Part shown: positions 51,801 through 60,991 of the stretch, one piece after another
How positions within the stretch are numbered: position 1 is the stretch's first letter
Layout of the letters: each line of letters starts with the position of its first letter
Assembly (NCBI RefSeq): GCF_020037015.1
Contig: NZ_JAIQDE010000014.1
Span: 124,001 to 188,000, forward strand
Origin: Corallococcus sp. AS-1-6
GTDB taxonomy: Bacteria > Myxococcota > Myxococcia > Myxococcales > Myxococcaceae
Direction: 5' to 3'
DNA: 64,000 nt
Translations under genes and position numbers: made by a program
The notes under the pieces: model-generated
Seen by the model: only the letters and a program-made list of their open reading frames with translations
Told to the model about the DNA's origin: nothing
Database searches by the model: none

Positions 51801-54451
51801 CCATCGACGGTCAGCCTCGCGAGTGCGCGCCCGGCACCGTGCTGGAGGCGCTGGAGTCCCTGGGCATCTCCATTCCCGCGCTGTGCGCCGACGCCCGCCT
51901 GACGCCGGTGGGCGCGTGCCGCACGTGCATCGTGGAGGTGCGGGGTTGCGATCATCCGGTGGCCGCCTGCACCACTCCGCTGGTGGAGGGCATGGAGGTG
52001 CGCACGCGCAGCCCCCAGGTGGAGGCGCAGCGCCGGGTGCTGCTGCGGCTGCTGGCCTCCCAGTACCCGGCCGAAGCGGTGGAGCGCCATCCGGACAAGC
52101 CCTTCCACCGCGCGCTGCGCGAGTACGGCCTGGAGGACGAGGTGCGCGGCGCACCCCGGCCGGAGTCGCTGGACGACTCGCACCCGTATCTCCACGTGGA
52201 CATGTCCCAGTGCATCCACTGTTACCGCTGCGTGCGCATCTGCGACGACGTGCAGGGCCAGTTCGTCTGGCGGGTGTGGAACCGCGGCGCCGCGACGCAC
52301 ATCCTCCCGGACGGGCCGGACCTGAGGCAGAGCTCGTGCGTGTCCTGCGGGGCGTGCGTGGACAGTTGCCCCACCGGCGCGCTGGAGGACCGCACCCTGC
52401 TGGACCGGGGCTGGCCGGAAGCATGGACGCGGACCATCTGCTCCTACTGCGGCGTGGGCTGCGAGATGGACGTGGGCACGCGGGACGGCCGCATCGTCAC
52501 CGTGCGCCCCTCCCGCGAGGGCCCGTCCAACCGGGGCCACCTGTGCTCCAAGGGGCGCTATGCCTTCGACTTCGTGACGGCGCCGGACCGCGTCACCGTG
52601 CCGCTCCTGCGCGAGGCGGGCGGCTGGCGGCGGGCCTCGTGGGACGAAGCGCTGGGCTTCATCGCGGAGCGCCTGCGCCGCCTGCGGGACGCGCACGGCC
52701 CGGACTCGGTGGGCATGCTGGGCTCCGCGCGGGCCACCAACGAGGAGAACTACCTGGCGCAGAAGCTGGCCCGCGTGGTGCTGGGGACGAACAACGTGGA
52801 CTGCTGCGCCCGCGTGTGCCACGCGCCCAGCGCCGCCGGGCTGAAGCGGATGCTGGGCACGGGCGCCGCCACCAACTCCTTCGAGGACGTGGAGCACGCG
52901 CGCACCCTGCTGGTGGCGGGCAGCAACACCACGGAGTGCCACCCCGTCGTCGGCGCCCGCATCAAGCAGGCGGCGCTCCGGGGCGCGAAGCTCATCGTCA
53001 TCGACTCGCGGCGCACGGAGCTGGCGCGCTACGCGGACGTGCACCTGCGGCCCCGGCCCGGCACGGACGTGCCGCTGCTCAACGCGCTGGCCCAGGTCAT
53101 CGTGACCGAGGGCCTGTGCGCCCCGGACTTCCTGCGCGAGCGCGTGGACGCCGTGGAGGACTTCCAGGCCTTCATCCGCGACTGGACGCCCGAGCGCGCC
53201 GCGCGGCTGTGCGAGGTGGACGCGGAGGACCTCCGGAAGGCCGCGCGCCTCTACGCCACGCACGGCCCGTCCATGATGGTGCACGGGCTGGGCATGACGG
53301 AGCACGTGCAGGGCACGGAGACGGTCATGGCGCTGGTGAACCTGGCGCTCCTCACGGGCAACCTCGGCGGGCCGGGCATGGGCGTCAACCCGCTGCGCGG
53401 ACAGAACAACGTGCAGGGCTCCGCGCACATGGGCTGCGAGCCGGGGCAGCTCACCGGCTACGTCCCCTTGGAGGAGCACCGCGCCCGCTTCGAGGACGCC
53501 TGGGGCGCGCCCCTGCCGTCCACGCCGGGGATGGACCTGATGCGGATGATGGAGGCGGCGCGCGGCGGGCGGCTCAAGGCGCTGTGGGCCTTCGGCTACG
53601 ACGTGCTGCTCACCAACCCGGGGGCGAACGCCACACGCGAGGCGCTGGAGCGGCTGGAGCTGCTGGTGGTGCAGGACCTGTTCCTCAACGAGACGGCGAA
53701 GGCCCTGGGCCACGTCTTCCTGCCCGCGTGCACGTCTTTCGAGAAGGACGGCACGTTCATGAACGGCGAGCGGCGCGTGCAGCGGGTGCGCGCGTCGCTG
53801 CCCCCCATGGGAGAGTCCCTGCCGGACTGGGAGATCCTCTGCCGGGCGGCGCGCGCGCTGGGACACCCCGAGGGCTTCGCGTTCACCTCTCCGGAAGAAA
53901 TCTGGAACGAGGTACGGCGCGTGTGGCCCGTGGGCGCGGGTCTGTCATATGCGCGGCTGGAGCGCGGCGGTCTCCAGTGGCCCTGCCCTGACGAAACGCA
54001 CCCGGGCACCCGGGTGCTGCACACCCGTGGCTTTTCCCTGGGCCCACGGGCGGCGCTGCGCCGTATCGGCTACACGCCGTCGCCGGAGGCGCGCTCGGAC
54101 GACTTCCCCTTCGTGTTGATGACGGGCCGGCGGCTGTATGGGTTCAACGCGGGCACCATGACGTCACGCACGCCCCACGCGCGGCTCCAACCCGGGGACT
54201 GGCTGGACATGGCCCCGGCGGACGCGGAGCGGCTGGGGCTCCAGGAGGGCGCGCGCGTGCGGGTGCGCAGCCGCCATGGCGAGGCGGTGTTGCCCATGCG
54301 CCGCGCGGAGGGCCTGCGGCCCGGCGAGCTCTTCACCACCTTCCACACCGCGGAGACCTTCATCAACGCCGTCATCGGACCGCATCAGGACCCGTATACC
54401 CATACGCCCGACTACAAGGTCACGGCCGTCCGGGTGGAGCACGTGGAGTAG
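51788..54451 (+). CDS. Formate dehydrogenase catalytic (alpha) subunit, molybdopterin-type
   Basis: An 887-residue molybdopterin/tungstopterin oxidoreductase. The N-terminus is a NuoG-like 2Fe-2S domain (Cys33, 44, 47, 61), followed by two 4Fe-4S motifs (CIHCYRCVRIC and CVSCGACVDSC), the MopB 4Fe-4S motif (CSYCGVGCEMDV...LCSKGRY) and the pterin domain. The catalytic metal ligand is Cys344 (CCARVCHAPS), not selenocysteine. C-terminal GTMTSRTPHARLQPGDWLDM is the pterin-binding fold. It oxidises formate to carbon dioxide; the partner upstream reduces NAD. No fdhD or Mo-cofactor genes are in view. The start lies inside the previous gene, immediately after GGAGG. Confidence 0.9.
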   Translation: MLRVTIDGQPRECAPGTVLEALESLGISIPALCADARLTPVGACRTCIVEVRGCDHPVAACTTPLVEGMEVRTRSPQVEAQRRVLLRLLASQYPAEAVERHPDKPFHRALREYGLEDEVRGAPRPESLDDSHPYLHVDMSQCIHCYRCVRICDDVQGQFVWRVWNRGAATHILPDGPDLRQSSCVSCGACVDSCPTGALEDRTLLDRGWPEAWTRTICSYCGVGCEMDVGTRDGRIVTVRPSREGPSNRGHLCSKGRYAFDFVTAPDRVTVPLLREAGGWRRASWDEALGFIAERLRRLRDAHGPDSVGMLGSARATNEENYLAQKLARVVLGTNNVDCCARVCHAPSAAGLKRMLGTGAATNSFEDVEHARTLLVAGSNTTECHPVVGARIKQAALRGAKLIVIDSRRTELARYADVHLRPRPGTDVPLLNALAQVIVTEGLCAPDFLRERVDAVEDFQAFIRDWTPERAARLCEVDAEDLRKAARLYATHGPSMMVHGLGMTEHVQGTETVMALVNLALLTGNLGGPGMGVNPLRGQNNVQGSAHMGCEPGQLTGYVPLEEHRARFEDAWGAPLPSTPGMDLMRMMEAARGGRLKALWAFGYDVLLTNPGANATREALERLELLVVQDLFLNETAKALGHVFLPACTSFEKDGTFMNGERRVQRVRASLPPMGESLPDWEILCRAARALGHPEGFAFTSPEEIWNEVRRVWPVGAGLSYARLERGGLQWPCPDETHPGTRVLHTRGFSLGPRAALRRIGYTPSPEARSDDFPFVLMTGRRLYGFNAGTMTSRTPHARLQPGDWLDMAPADAERLGLQEGARVRVRSRHGEAVLPMRRAEGLRPGELFTTFHTAETFINAVIGPHQDPYTHTPDYKVTAVRVEHVE

Positions 54452-54549
54452 CCGGGGCGCGGCGGCGAGCGGCGCCTCGCTCGTGGCACCCCGCCCTCCG
54501 CCTCCCTACCCTCATCCACGAGGTCCCGGAGTCCGGGCCGGGAGGTGCC

Positions 54550-55788
54550 ATGGCCGACGCACAGTCCCAGACCGCGTTGAGCGCCCTGCGCATCGACCGC
54601 TCCGCCGCTCCCGTGAAGCGGCGGCGCAGGCTGCGCTGGCTCATCCCCGCCGGGATCCTGGTGGGGGTGCTCGTCCTGGTGGCCGCCCTGGTGGCGCGCC
54701 GCGCGCCCACCGTGCGCGTGGCCGAGGTGCGCGAGCCGCTCCCCGGCGAGCAGCAGACGGAGCTGTCCGCCTCCGGCTACGTCGACTCGCGGCGCCGCTC
54801 GGTCATCGCGCCGCTCGTCGCGGGTCAGCTCGTGCAGGTCGCCGTGGAGGAAGGCGAGGCCGTGCGCAAGGGCCAGGTGATTGCCCGGCTGGATGACCGG
54901 GACGCCCGCGTGGTGCTGGACCGCGCCGAGGCGGCGGTGCGGGCCTCCGAGGCCCAGCTCGCCGCCTCCGAGGCCCAGACCCTCAACGCGGAGCGCACCA
55001 CGCAGCGCACGCGCAACCTCGCCAGTCAGGGCGTCATCCCCCGCGCCCAGCTCCTGGACGTGGAGACCGCGGGCCGCGCCACGGAGGAGTCCCTCAACCA
55101 GGCCCGGTCGCAGCTCGCCGTCGCCCGCCGTGCGAGCGAGGCGGCCCGCCTCCAGCTCACGCACACCGTGGTGCGCGCGCCGTTCGACGGCACCGTGTCG
55201 AAGAAGCTCGCGAACGAGGGCGCGGTGCTCGCGCCAGCCGCCCTCACCGGCACCAACCTGGGCGGCATCGTGGAGCTGGTGGACCTCAACGCCCTGGAGG
55301 TCGAGGCCGAGGTCAGCGAGGAGCAGCTCTCGCGCATCCGCATCGGCCAACCCGCGCTCATCTTCCTGGACGCCATGCCGGAGCGCGCCTTCCCGGGGAC
55401 GGCGACCACGGTGCGCCCCGCCATCGACCGCTCCAAGGCCACCGCCACCGTGCTGGTGCGCTTCCAGTCCGTCCCCCAGGGCGCGCTGCCGGACATGGGC
55501 GCCAAGGTGTCCTTCCTCCGCCAGCCGCTGCCCCCCGGGGAGCTGGCCGCGAAAGGACAGCCGCCGCGCGTGCCCGCCAGCGCGGTGGTGCGCGACGCGA
55601 AGGGCGCCGCCGTGTGGGTGGTGAAGGACGGGCGGACCACGCGCCAGCCGGTGCGCGTGGGCGAGCGCGTGGGGGACGAGGTGTCCCTGACGCAGGGGCC
55701 GGGCGCGGGCACGCAGGTGGTCGTGGCCCCGGATCCGAAGCGCCTCCGCGACGGCCGGCGCGTGAAGGTGCAGGCGGGGGGCGGATGA
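54550..55788 (+). CDS. MacA-like efflux periplasmic adaptor
   Basis: A 412-residue HlyD-family protein anchored by one membrane helix (about 28-50, LIPAGILVGVLVLVAALVA). Lipoyl-like halves (SASGYVDSRRRSVIAPLVAGQLVQVAVEEGEAV; TVVRAPFDGTVSKKLANEGAV) flank a helical hairpin. A C-terminal beta-barrel follows. It is the adaptor of an ABC exporter whose ATPase and two permeases are encoded downstream. GGAGG lies 4 nt before the ATG, and the ABC ATPase start overlaps its stop by 4 bp. The exported compound is unknown. Confidence 0.9.
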   Translation: MADAQSQTALSALRIDRSAAPVKRRRRLRWLIPAGILVGVLVLVAALVARRAPTVRVAEVREPLPGEQQTELSASGYVDSRRRSVIAPLVAGQLVQVAVEEGEAVRKGQVIARLDDRDARVVLDRAEAAVRASEAQLAASEAQTLNAERTTQRTRNLASQGVIPRAQLLDVETAGRATEESLNQARSQLAVARRASEAARLQLTHTVVRAPFDGTVSKKLANEGAVLAPAALTGTNLGGIVELVDLNALEVEAEVSEEQLSRIRIGQPALIFLDAMPERAFPGTATTVRPAIDRSKATATVLVRFQSVPQGALPDMGAKVSFLRQPLPPGELAAKGQPPRVPASAVVRDAKGAAVWVVKDGRTTRQPVRVGERVGDEVSLTQGPGAGTQVVVAPDPKRLRDGRRVKVQAGGG

Positions 55789-56480
55789 GCCTGGATGCGC
55801 CATCCGCGACGGCCCCCATGGTGCGCCTCCAGGGCGTGTCCAAGACGTACCGGCGCGGCACGGTGGAGGTGCCCGTGCTGGCCGGGGTGGACCTGACCAT
55901 CGGCACCGGCGCCTTCGAGGCCTTCATGGGCCCGTCCGGCTCCGGCAAGTCCACGCTGCTCAACCTCGTCTCCGGGTTGGACCGGCCCACCACGGGCGTC
56001 GTCGAGGTGGCCGGCCGCGACCTGGCGGAGATGGACGACCGGGAGCTCAGCGACTGGCGCGCCGCCCACGTGGGCTTCGTGTTCCAGCTCTACAACCTCA
56101 TCCCCGTGCTCACCGCGGCGGAGAACGTGGAGCTGCCCCTGTTGCTCACGCCGCTGACGCGCGGGGAGCGGCGCCAGCACGTGGCCGCGGCGCTGGAGCT
56201 GGTGGGGCTGGGCCACCGCGTGGGCCACCGCCCGCCGCAGATGTCCGGCGGCGAGCAGCAGCGCGTGGCCATCGCCCGCGCCATCGTCTCCGACCCGGAC
56301 CTCATCATCGCGGACGAGCCCACGGGGGACCTGGACCGCAAGGCGGCGGAGGCCGTGCTGGATCTCTTCGGCGTGCTCCACCGGGACCTGCACAAGACGC
56401 TCGTCATGGTGACGCACGACCCGCACGCCGCCGAGCGCGCGGGCCGCGTGCACCACCTGGACAAGGGGGTGCTCCAGTGA
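55785..56480 (+). CDS. ABC transporter ATP-binding protein (MacB/LolD-like)
   Basis: A 231-residue nucleotide-binding domain. Walker A is GPSGSGKST, the Q-loop is in GFVFQLYNLIPVLTAAENVELPL, the signature is MSGGEQQRVAIARA, Walker B is DLIIADEPTGDLD and the switch histidine is in VMVTHDPHAAE. These are typical of MacB/LolD-type ATPases. It starts with ATG overlapping the adaptor stop (ATGA), and its end overlaps the next permease GTG start by 4 bp. The likely complex is one adaptor, a dimer of this ATPase and two different permeases. Confidence 0.95.
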   Translation: MSLDAPSATAPMVRLQGVSKTYRRGTVEVPVLAGVDLTIGTGAFEAFMGPSGSGKSTLLNLVSGLDRPTTGVVEVAGRDLAEMDDRELSDWRAAHVGFVFQLYNLIPVLTAAENVELPLLLTPLTRGERRQHVAAALELVGLGHRVGHRPPQMSGGEQQRVAIARAIVSDPDLIIADEPTGDLDRKAAEAVLDLFGVLHRDLHKTLVMVTHDPHAAERAGRVHHLDKGVLQ

Positions 56481-57643
56481 ACTACGTGGGACTCGCGGGC
56501 CGCGACCTGATGCGAAACCCGCTGCGGCTGACGCTCACCGTCCTCGCGGGCGCGGTGGGCGTGACGGCCTTCATCTTCCTGAGCACCGTCGTCGACATGT
56601 TCTATTACAACGCGCGGGCCGCGCAGGTGGACCGGCTCATCGTCCGCAACAAGGTGTCCTTCACCCAGCCGCTGCCGCTGTCCTACTACGCGCGCATCGC
56701 CGCGCTGCCGGGCGTCACCTCCGTCACGCACCAGGAGTGGTTCGGCGGCACGCTGGGCGACACGCAGAAGGACTTCTTCGCCAACTTCGCCATCGACGCC
56801 CGCACCTTCCTGGACGTCTTCCCGGAGTTCATCGTCCCGCCCGCGCAGCTCGCCGCCTTCCGCGGTGACCCATGCGGCGCGCTCGTGGGGGAGCAACTGG
56901 CCCGGCGCTTCGGGTGGAAGGCGGGGGACCGGGTGACGCTCAAGGGGCAGCTCTACCCCGGCGACTGGACGTTCAACGTGCACGGCATCTACCGAGGCGC
57001 GCGGCCCGGCGTGGACACCACCGCGCTGGTGTTCGGCTACCGCTGCCTCAACGAGAGCGACCGGCTGACCGAGGCCATGAAGGACAAGGTCGGCATCTAC
57101 GCGGTGCGCGTGGACGACCCGTCGCGCTCGGCCGAGGTGGCGGCGGCCATCGACCACCTGTTCGACAACAGCCCCTTCCCGACGAAGACGGAGAGCGAGA
57201 AGGCCTTCCAGTTGGGCTTCGTGGCCATGTCCTCCGCCATCGTCACCGCCGTGCGGGTGGTGTCCTCCGTCATCCTGCTCATCATCCTGCTCGTCATCGG
57301 CAACACGCTGGCCATGGGCGTGCGCGAGCGCACCCGGGACATCGCCACCCTGCGAGCCCTGGGCTTCCGCCCGCGCACCGTGGTGGCGCTCGTCTTGGCC
57401 GAGTCCTCCTTCATCGGCCTGTGCTCGGCGGCGCTGGGCGTGACGGCCGCGCCGGTGCTGGTGAGCCTCTTCGCGAAGCTCATCGCCTCGCGGTTCGGCC
57501 CCATGCCGGACCACCTCACGCGCTGGCACACGCTCTGGGTCTCCGCGCTCGCGGCGGTGGCGGTGGCCCTGCTGGCGGGCGTGGGGCCGGCGCTGCGCGC
57601 GGTGCGGCTTCCTGTGGCGGAAGGCCTGCGGAAGGTGGCCTGA
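56477..57643 (+). CDS. FtsX-domain ABC transporter permease
   Basis: A 388-residue membrane subunit with one N-terminal helix (about 15-38), a periplasmic MacB-like domain of about 190 residues, and three C-terminal helices with the FtsX fold (VVSSVILLIILLVIGNTLAMGVRERTRDIATLRALGF carries the coupling region). Unlike MacB itself, the ATPase is a separate protein. It starts with GTG overlapping the ATPase stop by 4 bp. Confidence 0.92.
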   Translation: MNYVGLAGRDLMRNPLRLTLTVLAGAVGVTAFIFLSTVVDMFYYNARAAQVDRLIVRNKVSFTQPLPLSYYARIAALPGVTSVTHQEWFGGTLGDTQKDFFANFAIDARTFLDVFPEFIVPPAQLAAFRGDPCGALVGEQLARRFGWKAGDRVTLKGQLYPGDWTFNVHGIYRGARPGVDTTALVFGYRCLNESDRLTEAMKDKVGIYAVRVDDPSRSAEVAAAIDHLFDNSPFPTKTESEKAFQLGFVAMSSAIVTAVRVVSSVILLIILLVIGNTLAMGVRERTRDIATLRALGFRPRTVVALVLAESSFIGLCSAALGVTAAPVLVSLFAKLIASRFGPMPDHLTRWHTLWVSALAAVAVALLAGVGPALRAVRLPVAEGLRKVA

Positions 57644-57646
57644 GCG

Positions 57647-58804
57647 ATGGTGCCGCTCTTCTACAACGCCCGCAGCCTGTGGGCGCGCCGGCTGTCCACC
57701 GGCCTCACGGTGGTGGGGCTGGGGCTCGTCGTCTTCGTCTTCTCCGCGGTGCTGATGCTGGCCAACGGCATCGAGTCCGCGCTGGCCTCCGGAGGGGACG
57801 CGTCCAACGTCGTGGTGCTGCGAAAAGGGGCCACCAGCGAGCTGGTCAGCGGCCTGGAGCGGGACGCGGTGCGCATCCTCGCCACGGAGCCCCAGGTGGC
57901 GTCCGGGGCGGACGGCCAGCCGCTGGTGGCCGGAGAGCGGGTGGTGCTGCTGACGCTGCCCAGCGGCAGCACGAAGGCGATGAACACGTCCGCGCGAGGC
58001 ATCAGCGCGGAGAGCTTCGAGGCGCGGCCGGAGGTCCAGCTCGTCGCCGGGCGCAGGCCCCGGCCGGGCACCAACGAGGTGGTGCTGGGCCGCTCGCTCG
58101 TCGGGACGTCACCGGAGGCCACGCTGGGAGGGGAGCTGCGGTTCGCCCGGCAGCGCTGGCCGGTGGTGGGCGTCATCGCCGCCCGGGGCGGCGCCTTCGA
58201 GTCCGAGGTGTGGGCGGACGCCATGCGCCTGGGCACGGCGTTCGGCCGCGACGACTTCAGCTCCGCGGTGGTGCGGCTGCGCTCGCCCGCGGAGGTGGAC
58301 GCCTTCGTGAAGCGGGTGGACGCCAACCCTCGCTTCACGCTGGAGGCCAAGCCGGAGCCGAAGTACTGGGCGGATCAGGCCAGCGGGCTGGCGGCCTTCA
58401 TCCGGGTGCTGGGCCTCTTCGTGTCCTTCGTCTTCAGCGTGGGCGCGGTGCTGGGGGCGATGATCACCATGTACGCGCAGGTGGCGACGCGCGTCGCGGA
58501 GCTGGGGATGCTGCGCGCGGTGGGCTTCCGGCGGCGCAGCGTGCTGGCCAGCGTGGTGGTGGAGTCCGCCATGCTGGGCGCGGCCGGAGGCGTGCTGGGC
58601 GCGCTGGGCGCGTTGGCCACGCGGTGGATCCACATCCGCACGCTCAACTTCCAGACGTTCGCGGCGGTGAGCTTCGGCTTCTCCCCCACCCCCGCCATCC
58701 TGCTGGGCGCGCTGCTGTTCGGCACGGCGATGGGGCTGTTGGGCGGACTGCTGCCCGCGCTGCGCGCCGCGCGCCTGTCCATCCTGGACGCGCTGCGCGC
58801 CTGA
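57647..58804 (+). CDS. FtsX-domain ABC transporter permease (second subunit)
   Basis: A 385-residue paralogue of the preceding permease, with the same layout: N-terminal helix, periplasmic domain, then three helices with ATRVAELGMLRAVGFRRRSVLA as coupling region. It starts 3 bp after the previous stop. The two permeases probably form a heterodimer with the single ATPase. Final residues AARLSILDALRA match the usual MacB-like end. Confidence 0.92.
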   Translation: MVPLFYNARSLWARRLSTGLTVVGLGLVVFVFSAVLMLANGIESALASGGDASNVVVLRKGATSELVSGLERDAVRILATEPQVASGADGQPLVAGERVVLLTLPSGSTKAMNTSARGISAESFEARPEVQLVAGRRPRPGTNEVVLGRSLVGTSPEATLGGELRFARQRWPVVGVIAARGGAFESEVWADAMRLGTAFGRDDFSSAVVRLRSPAEVDAFVKRVDANPRFTLEAKPEPKYWADQASGLAAFIRVLGLFVSFVFSVGAVLGAMITMYAQVATRVAELGMLRAVGFRRRSVLASVVVESAMLGAAGGVLGALGALATRWIHIRTLNFQTFAAVSFGFSPTPAILLGALLFGTAMGLLGGLLPALRAARLSILDALRA

Positions 58805-58809
58805 AGGCC

Positions 58810-59535
58810 ATGAACCCCTCCTCCCAACCCCAGGGCGAGCGTCATGGGCTCCCCGCCATGTGGGGCCGGGCGCTCCTGCTGGGGCTGCTGCTCACGGGAC
58901 TGGCGCTGCTCGCGTCCTCGGAGGCGTTCCAGTCCCGCCTGCGCCAGGTCGTCGACGCGGTCGCGCCGATCATCTCCACGCATCCGGTGTGGGGCGCGGT
59001 GCTCTTCGTCATCCTCTCCGCCCTGTCGGCGATGCTCGCCTTCTTCTCCAGCGCGCTGCTGCTGCCGGTGGCGATCCAGGCCTGGGGAAAGGCGATCAGC
59101 GCGCTCTTGCTCTGGGTGGGCTGGATGCTGGGCGGCGCGTGCGCGTACGTCATCGCCCGCGCCTGGGGCAGGCCCGTCATCCGCAGGCTCACCTCCGCCA
59201 GCCTGCTCGCCCGTTACGAGGAGCGCATCTCCCGGCGCACGCCCTTCGGGGTGGTGCTCCTCTTCCAGCTCGCCGTCCCCTCCGAAATCCCGGGCTACGT
59301 GCTCGGGCTCGCGCGCTATGGCCTGCGCCGCTACCTGGCCGTGCTCGCCCTGGCGGAGCTCCCCTACGCGGTGGGCACGGTCTACCTGGGCGCCAGCGTC
59401 CTGGAGCGCCGCACCTCCGTGCTGCTGGGCCTGGGCGCGGCCGGCATCCTCGTGGGCCTGTGGGCCTTCCATCTGCTGCGCAAGCGCCTCGGCGCGCGGT
59501 CGCCAGCGGGCCGGAGGGGGGATGGCACCTCGTGA
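58810..59535 (+). CDS. VTT-domain (TVP38/DedA-like) membrane protein
   Basis: A 241-residue protein with five or six hydrophobic segments and the SNARE-associated/VTT core: VGWMLGGACAYVIARAWGRPVIRRL contains the GxxxAYxxxRxxGR motif, and LFQLAVPSEIPGYVLGLARYGLRRYL the amphipathic loop. Family members act as lipid scramblases or in membrane homeostasis. It begins 5 bp after the second permease stop, so it probably belongs to the same transcription unit. A link to export is positional only. Confidence 0.85.
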   Translation: MNPSSQPQGERHGLPAMWGRALLLGLLLTGLALLASSEAFQSRLRQVVDAVAPIISTHPVWGAVLFVILSALSAMLAFFSSALLLPVAIQAWGKAISALLLWVGWMLGGACAYVIARAWGRPVIRRLTSASLLARYEERISRRTPFGVVLLFQLAVPSEIPGYVLGLARYGLRRYLAVLALAELPYAVGTVYLGASVLERRTSVLLGLGAAGILVGLWAFHLLRKRLGARSPAGRRGDGTS

Positions 59536-59602
59536 CCTGCCACGGCCGGCAGCGGGCCCCACTTTGTTCCGGATGCCACGGTCACTTTCGGGAGAGCACG
59601 CC

Positions 59603-60307
59603 ATGCCTGTTTCCTGCTCGGGGGAGCAGCCCCTGTACTTCGAGGACCGTGTGGATGCGGGCCGGCGGTTGGCGCGGAGGCTGCTCGAGCGCGGGTACAC
59701 GGGCGAGGACACCCTCGTCGTGGGCTTGCCCCGGGGCGGGGTCCCCGTGGCCTACGAGGTGGCGGCGGCGCTGGGCGCCCCCTTGGATGTCTGCGTGGTG
59801 AAAAAGCTCTGCGCACCGGAGTACCCGGAGCTGGGCCTGGGGGCGGTGGCGGAGGGAGGCGTCGTCTTCCTCAACCGGAAGCTGATGGACGAGCTGGCCC
59901 TCAAGGAGGACGACCTCCGTGGAGCCATCCGCCAGAAGACCGCCGAGGTGGACGCACGCGTGAGGTGCTTCCGCCAGGAGGCCAGGCCGTCGCGGGTGGA
60001 GGGAAGGCGCATCATCCTCGTCGATGACGGCATCGCGACCGGAGCCACCGTCCGGGCGGCCCTCCAGGCGCTGCGCGCGAGAAGGCCCGGGCGGCTGGTC
60101 CTCGCCGTCCCCGTGGCGGACACCCTGACGCTCAACGAGCTGAAGCCGCTGGTGGATGACGTGGTGTGCGAGTGCTCCACCCTGTCGATGTCCGCGATCG
60201 GCCAGTGGTACCGCGACTTCCTCCAGGTGCCCGACGAGGAGGTGGTGGAGCTGCTGGCGCTGGCGCGGAGCACCTCCAAGCAGGGCCGAGGCACGGTCCC
60301 GGGATGA
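59603..60307 (+). CDS. Phosphoribosyltransferase-family protein
   Basis: A 234-residue type I phosphoribosyltransferase-fold protein. The PRPP motif is RRIILVDDGIATGAT (about 135-149), and the N-terminal loop VVGLPRGGVPVAYEVA binds pyrophosphate. Proteins of this group often accompany alpha/beta hydrolase genes, or act in unknown salvage reactions. No hydrolase is fused here. GGGAGA precedes the ATG. It follows the VTT-domain gene by 67 bp in the same direction and ends 6 bp from the convergent CBS-domain gene. Confidence 0.87.
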   Translation: MPVSCSGEQPLYFEDRVDAGRRLARRLLERGYTGEDTLVVGLPRGGVPVAYEVAAALGAPLDVCVVKKLCAPEYPELGLGAVAEGGVVFLNRKLMDELALKEDDLRGAIRQKTAEVDARVRCFRQEARPSRVEGRRIILVDDGIATGATVRAALQALRARRPGRLVLAVPVADTLTLNELKPLVDDVVCECSTLSMSAIGQWYRDFLQVPDEEVVELLALARSTSKQGRGTVPG

Positions 60308-60313
60308 CCGGCC

Positions 60314-60736
60314 TCAGGGCCCCTGGTTGTCGCGAACGGCGGCGGCGGTCTGGTCCAGCTCCGCGGACAGCAGCACCCAGAGGTCATCGAGCGAGACGAG
60401 CCCCGCCACGTGTCCCTGCTCGTCCACGATGGGCAGGCGGCGCACGCGGTGCTGCCGGAAGGCGAAGAGGGTCCTGTCGATGGAGTCCTCCTGACGGACG
60501 ACGACGGGCCGGGACGACATGGCGTCCGAGACGGGGGTGGCGGCCGGGTCCTTCCGTGCGGCCAGCACCCGGGTCACGATGTCCCGGTCCGTCAGCATGC
60601 CCACCGGACGCAGGTCCTGCTGCACCACGACGAGCGCGCCCACGTGCTGGTCGCGCAGTGCCTCCGCGGCCTCGGACACGCTCTGCGTGGGCTGGATGAT
60701 GGCCACCGGCTTGCGGCAGAACCTTGCGAGCGACAT
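60314..60736 (-). CDS. CBS-pair domain protein
   Basis: A 140-residue protein made of two CBS domains (QSVSEAAEALRDQHVGALVVV...GMLTDRDIVTRVLA and DSIDRTLFAFRQHRVRRLPIVDEQGHVAGLVSLDDLW). Such stand-alone pairs bind adenosyl nucleotides and act as energy or stress sensors, or as regulators of unknown partners. The ATG at 60736 follows GGGGAGG by 5 nt. It is convergent with the phosphoribosyltransferase gene. Confidence 0.92.
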   Translation of the reverse strand: MSLARFCRKPVAIIQPTQSVSEAAEALRDQHVGALVVVQQDLRPVGMLTDRDIVTRVLAARKDPAATPVSDAMSSRPVVVRQEDSIDRTLFAFRQHRVRRLPIVDEQGHVAGLVSLDDLWVLLSAELDQTAAAVRDNQGP

Positions 60737-60991
60737 GGTGCCTCCCCGGACGTCGCGGCCGTGCGTCCAGTCGCACGTCCCGTTGGCGAGGTGTCCCCGC
60801 GCGCGTCCTCCTCCCCAGGACGCAGCGCACGCCAGCGGCCGGATGCAACCCACGGCCCACCCGGCGCCGCCACCATGGCCCGAGTCGTACCGGAGGGCAG
60901 ACCGGATGCCCGCCGGTGTCGGATGCCCTACAGGCGCTGGTACCGGGGGACGGCTTGCCGCAATCCCTCTCAAATCCCAGCCTGGGATGCC

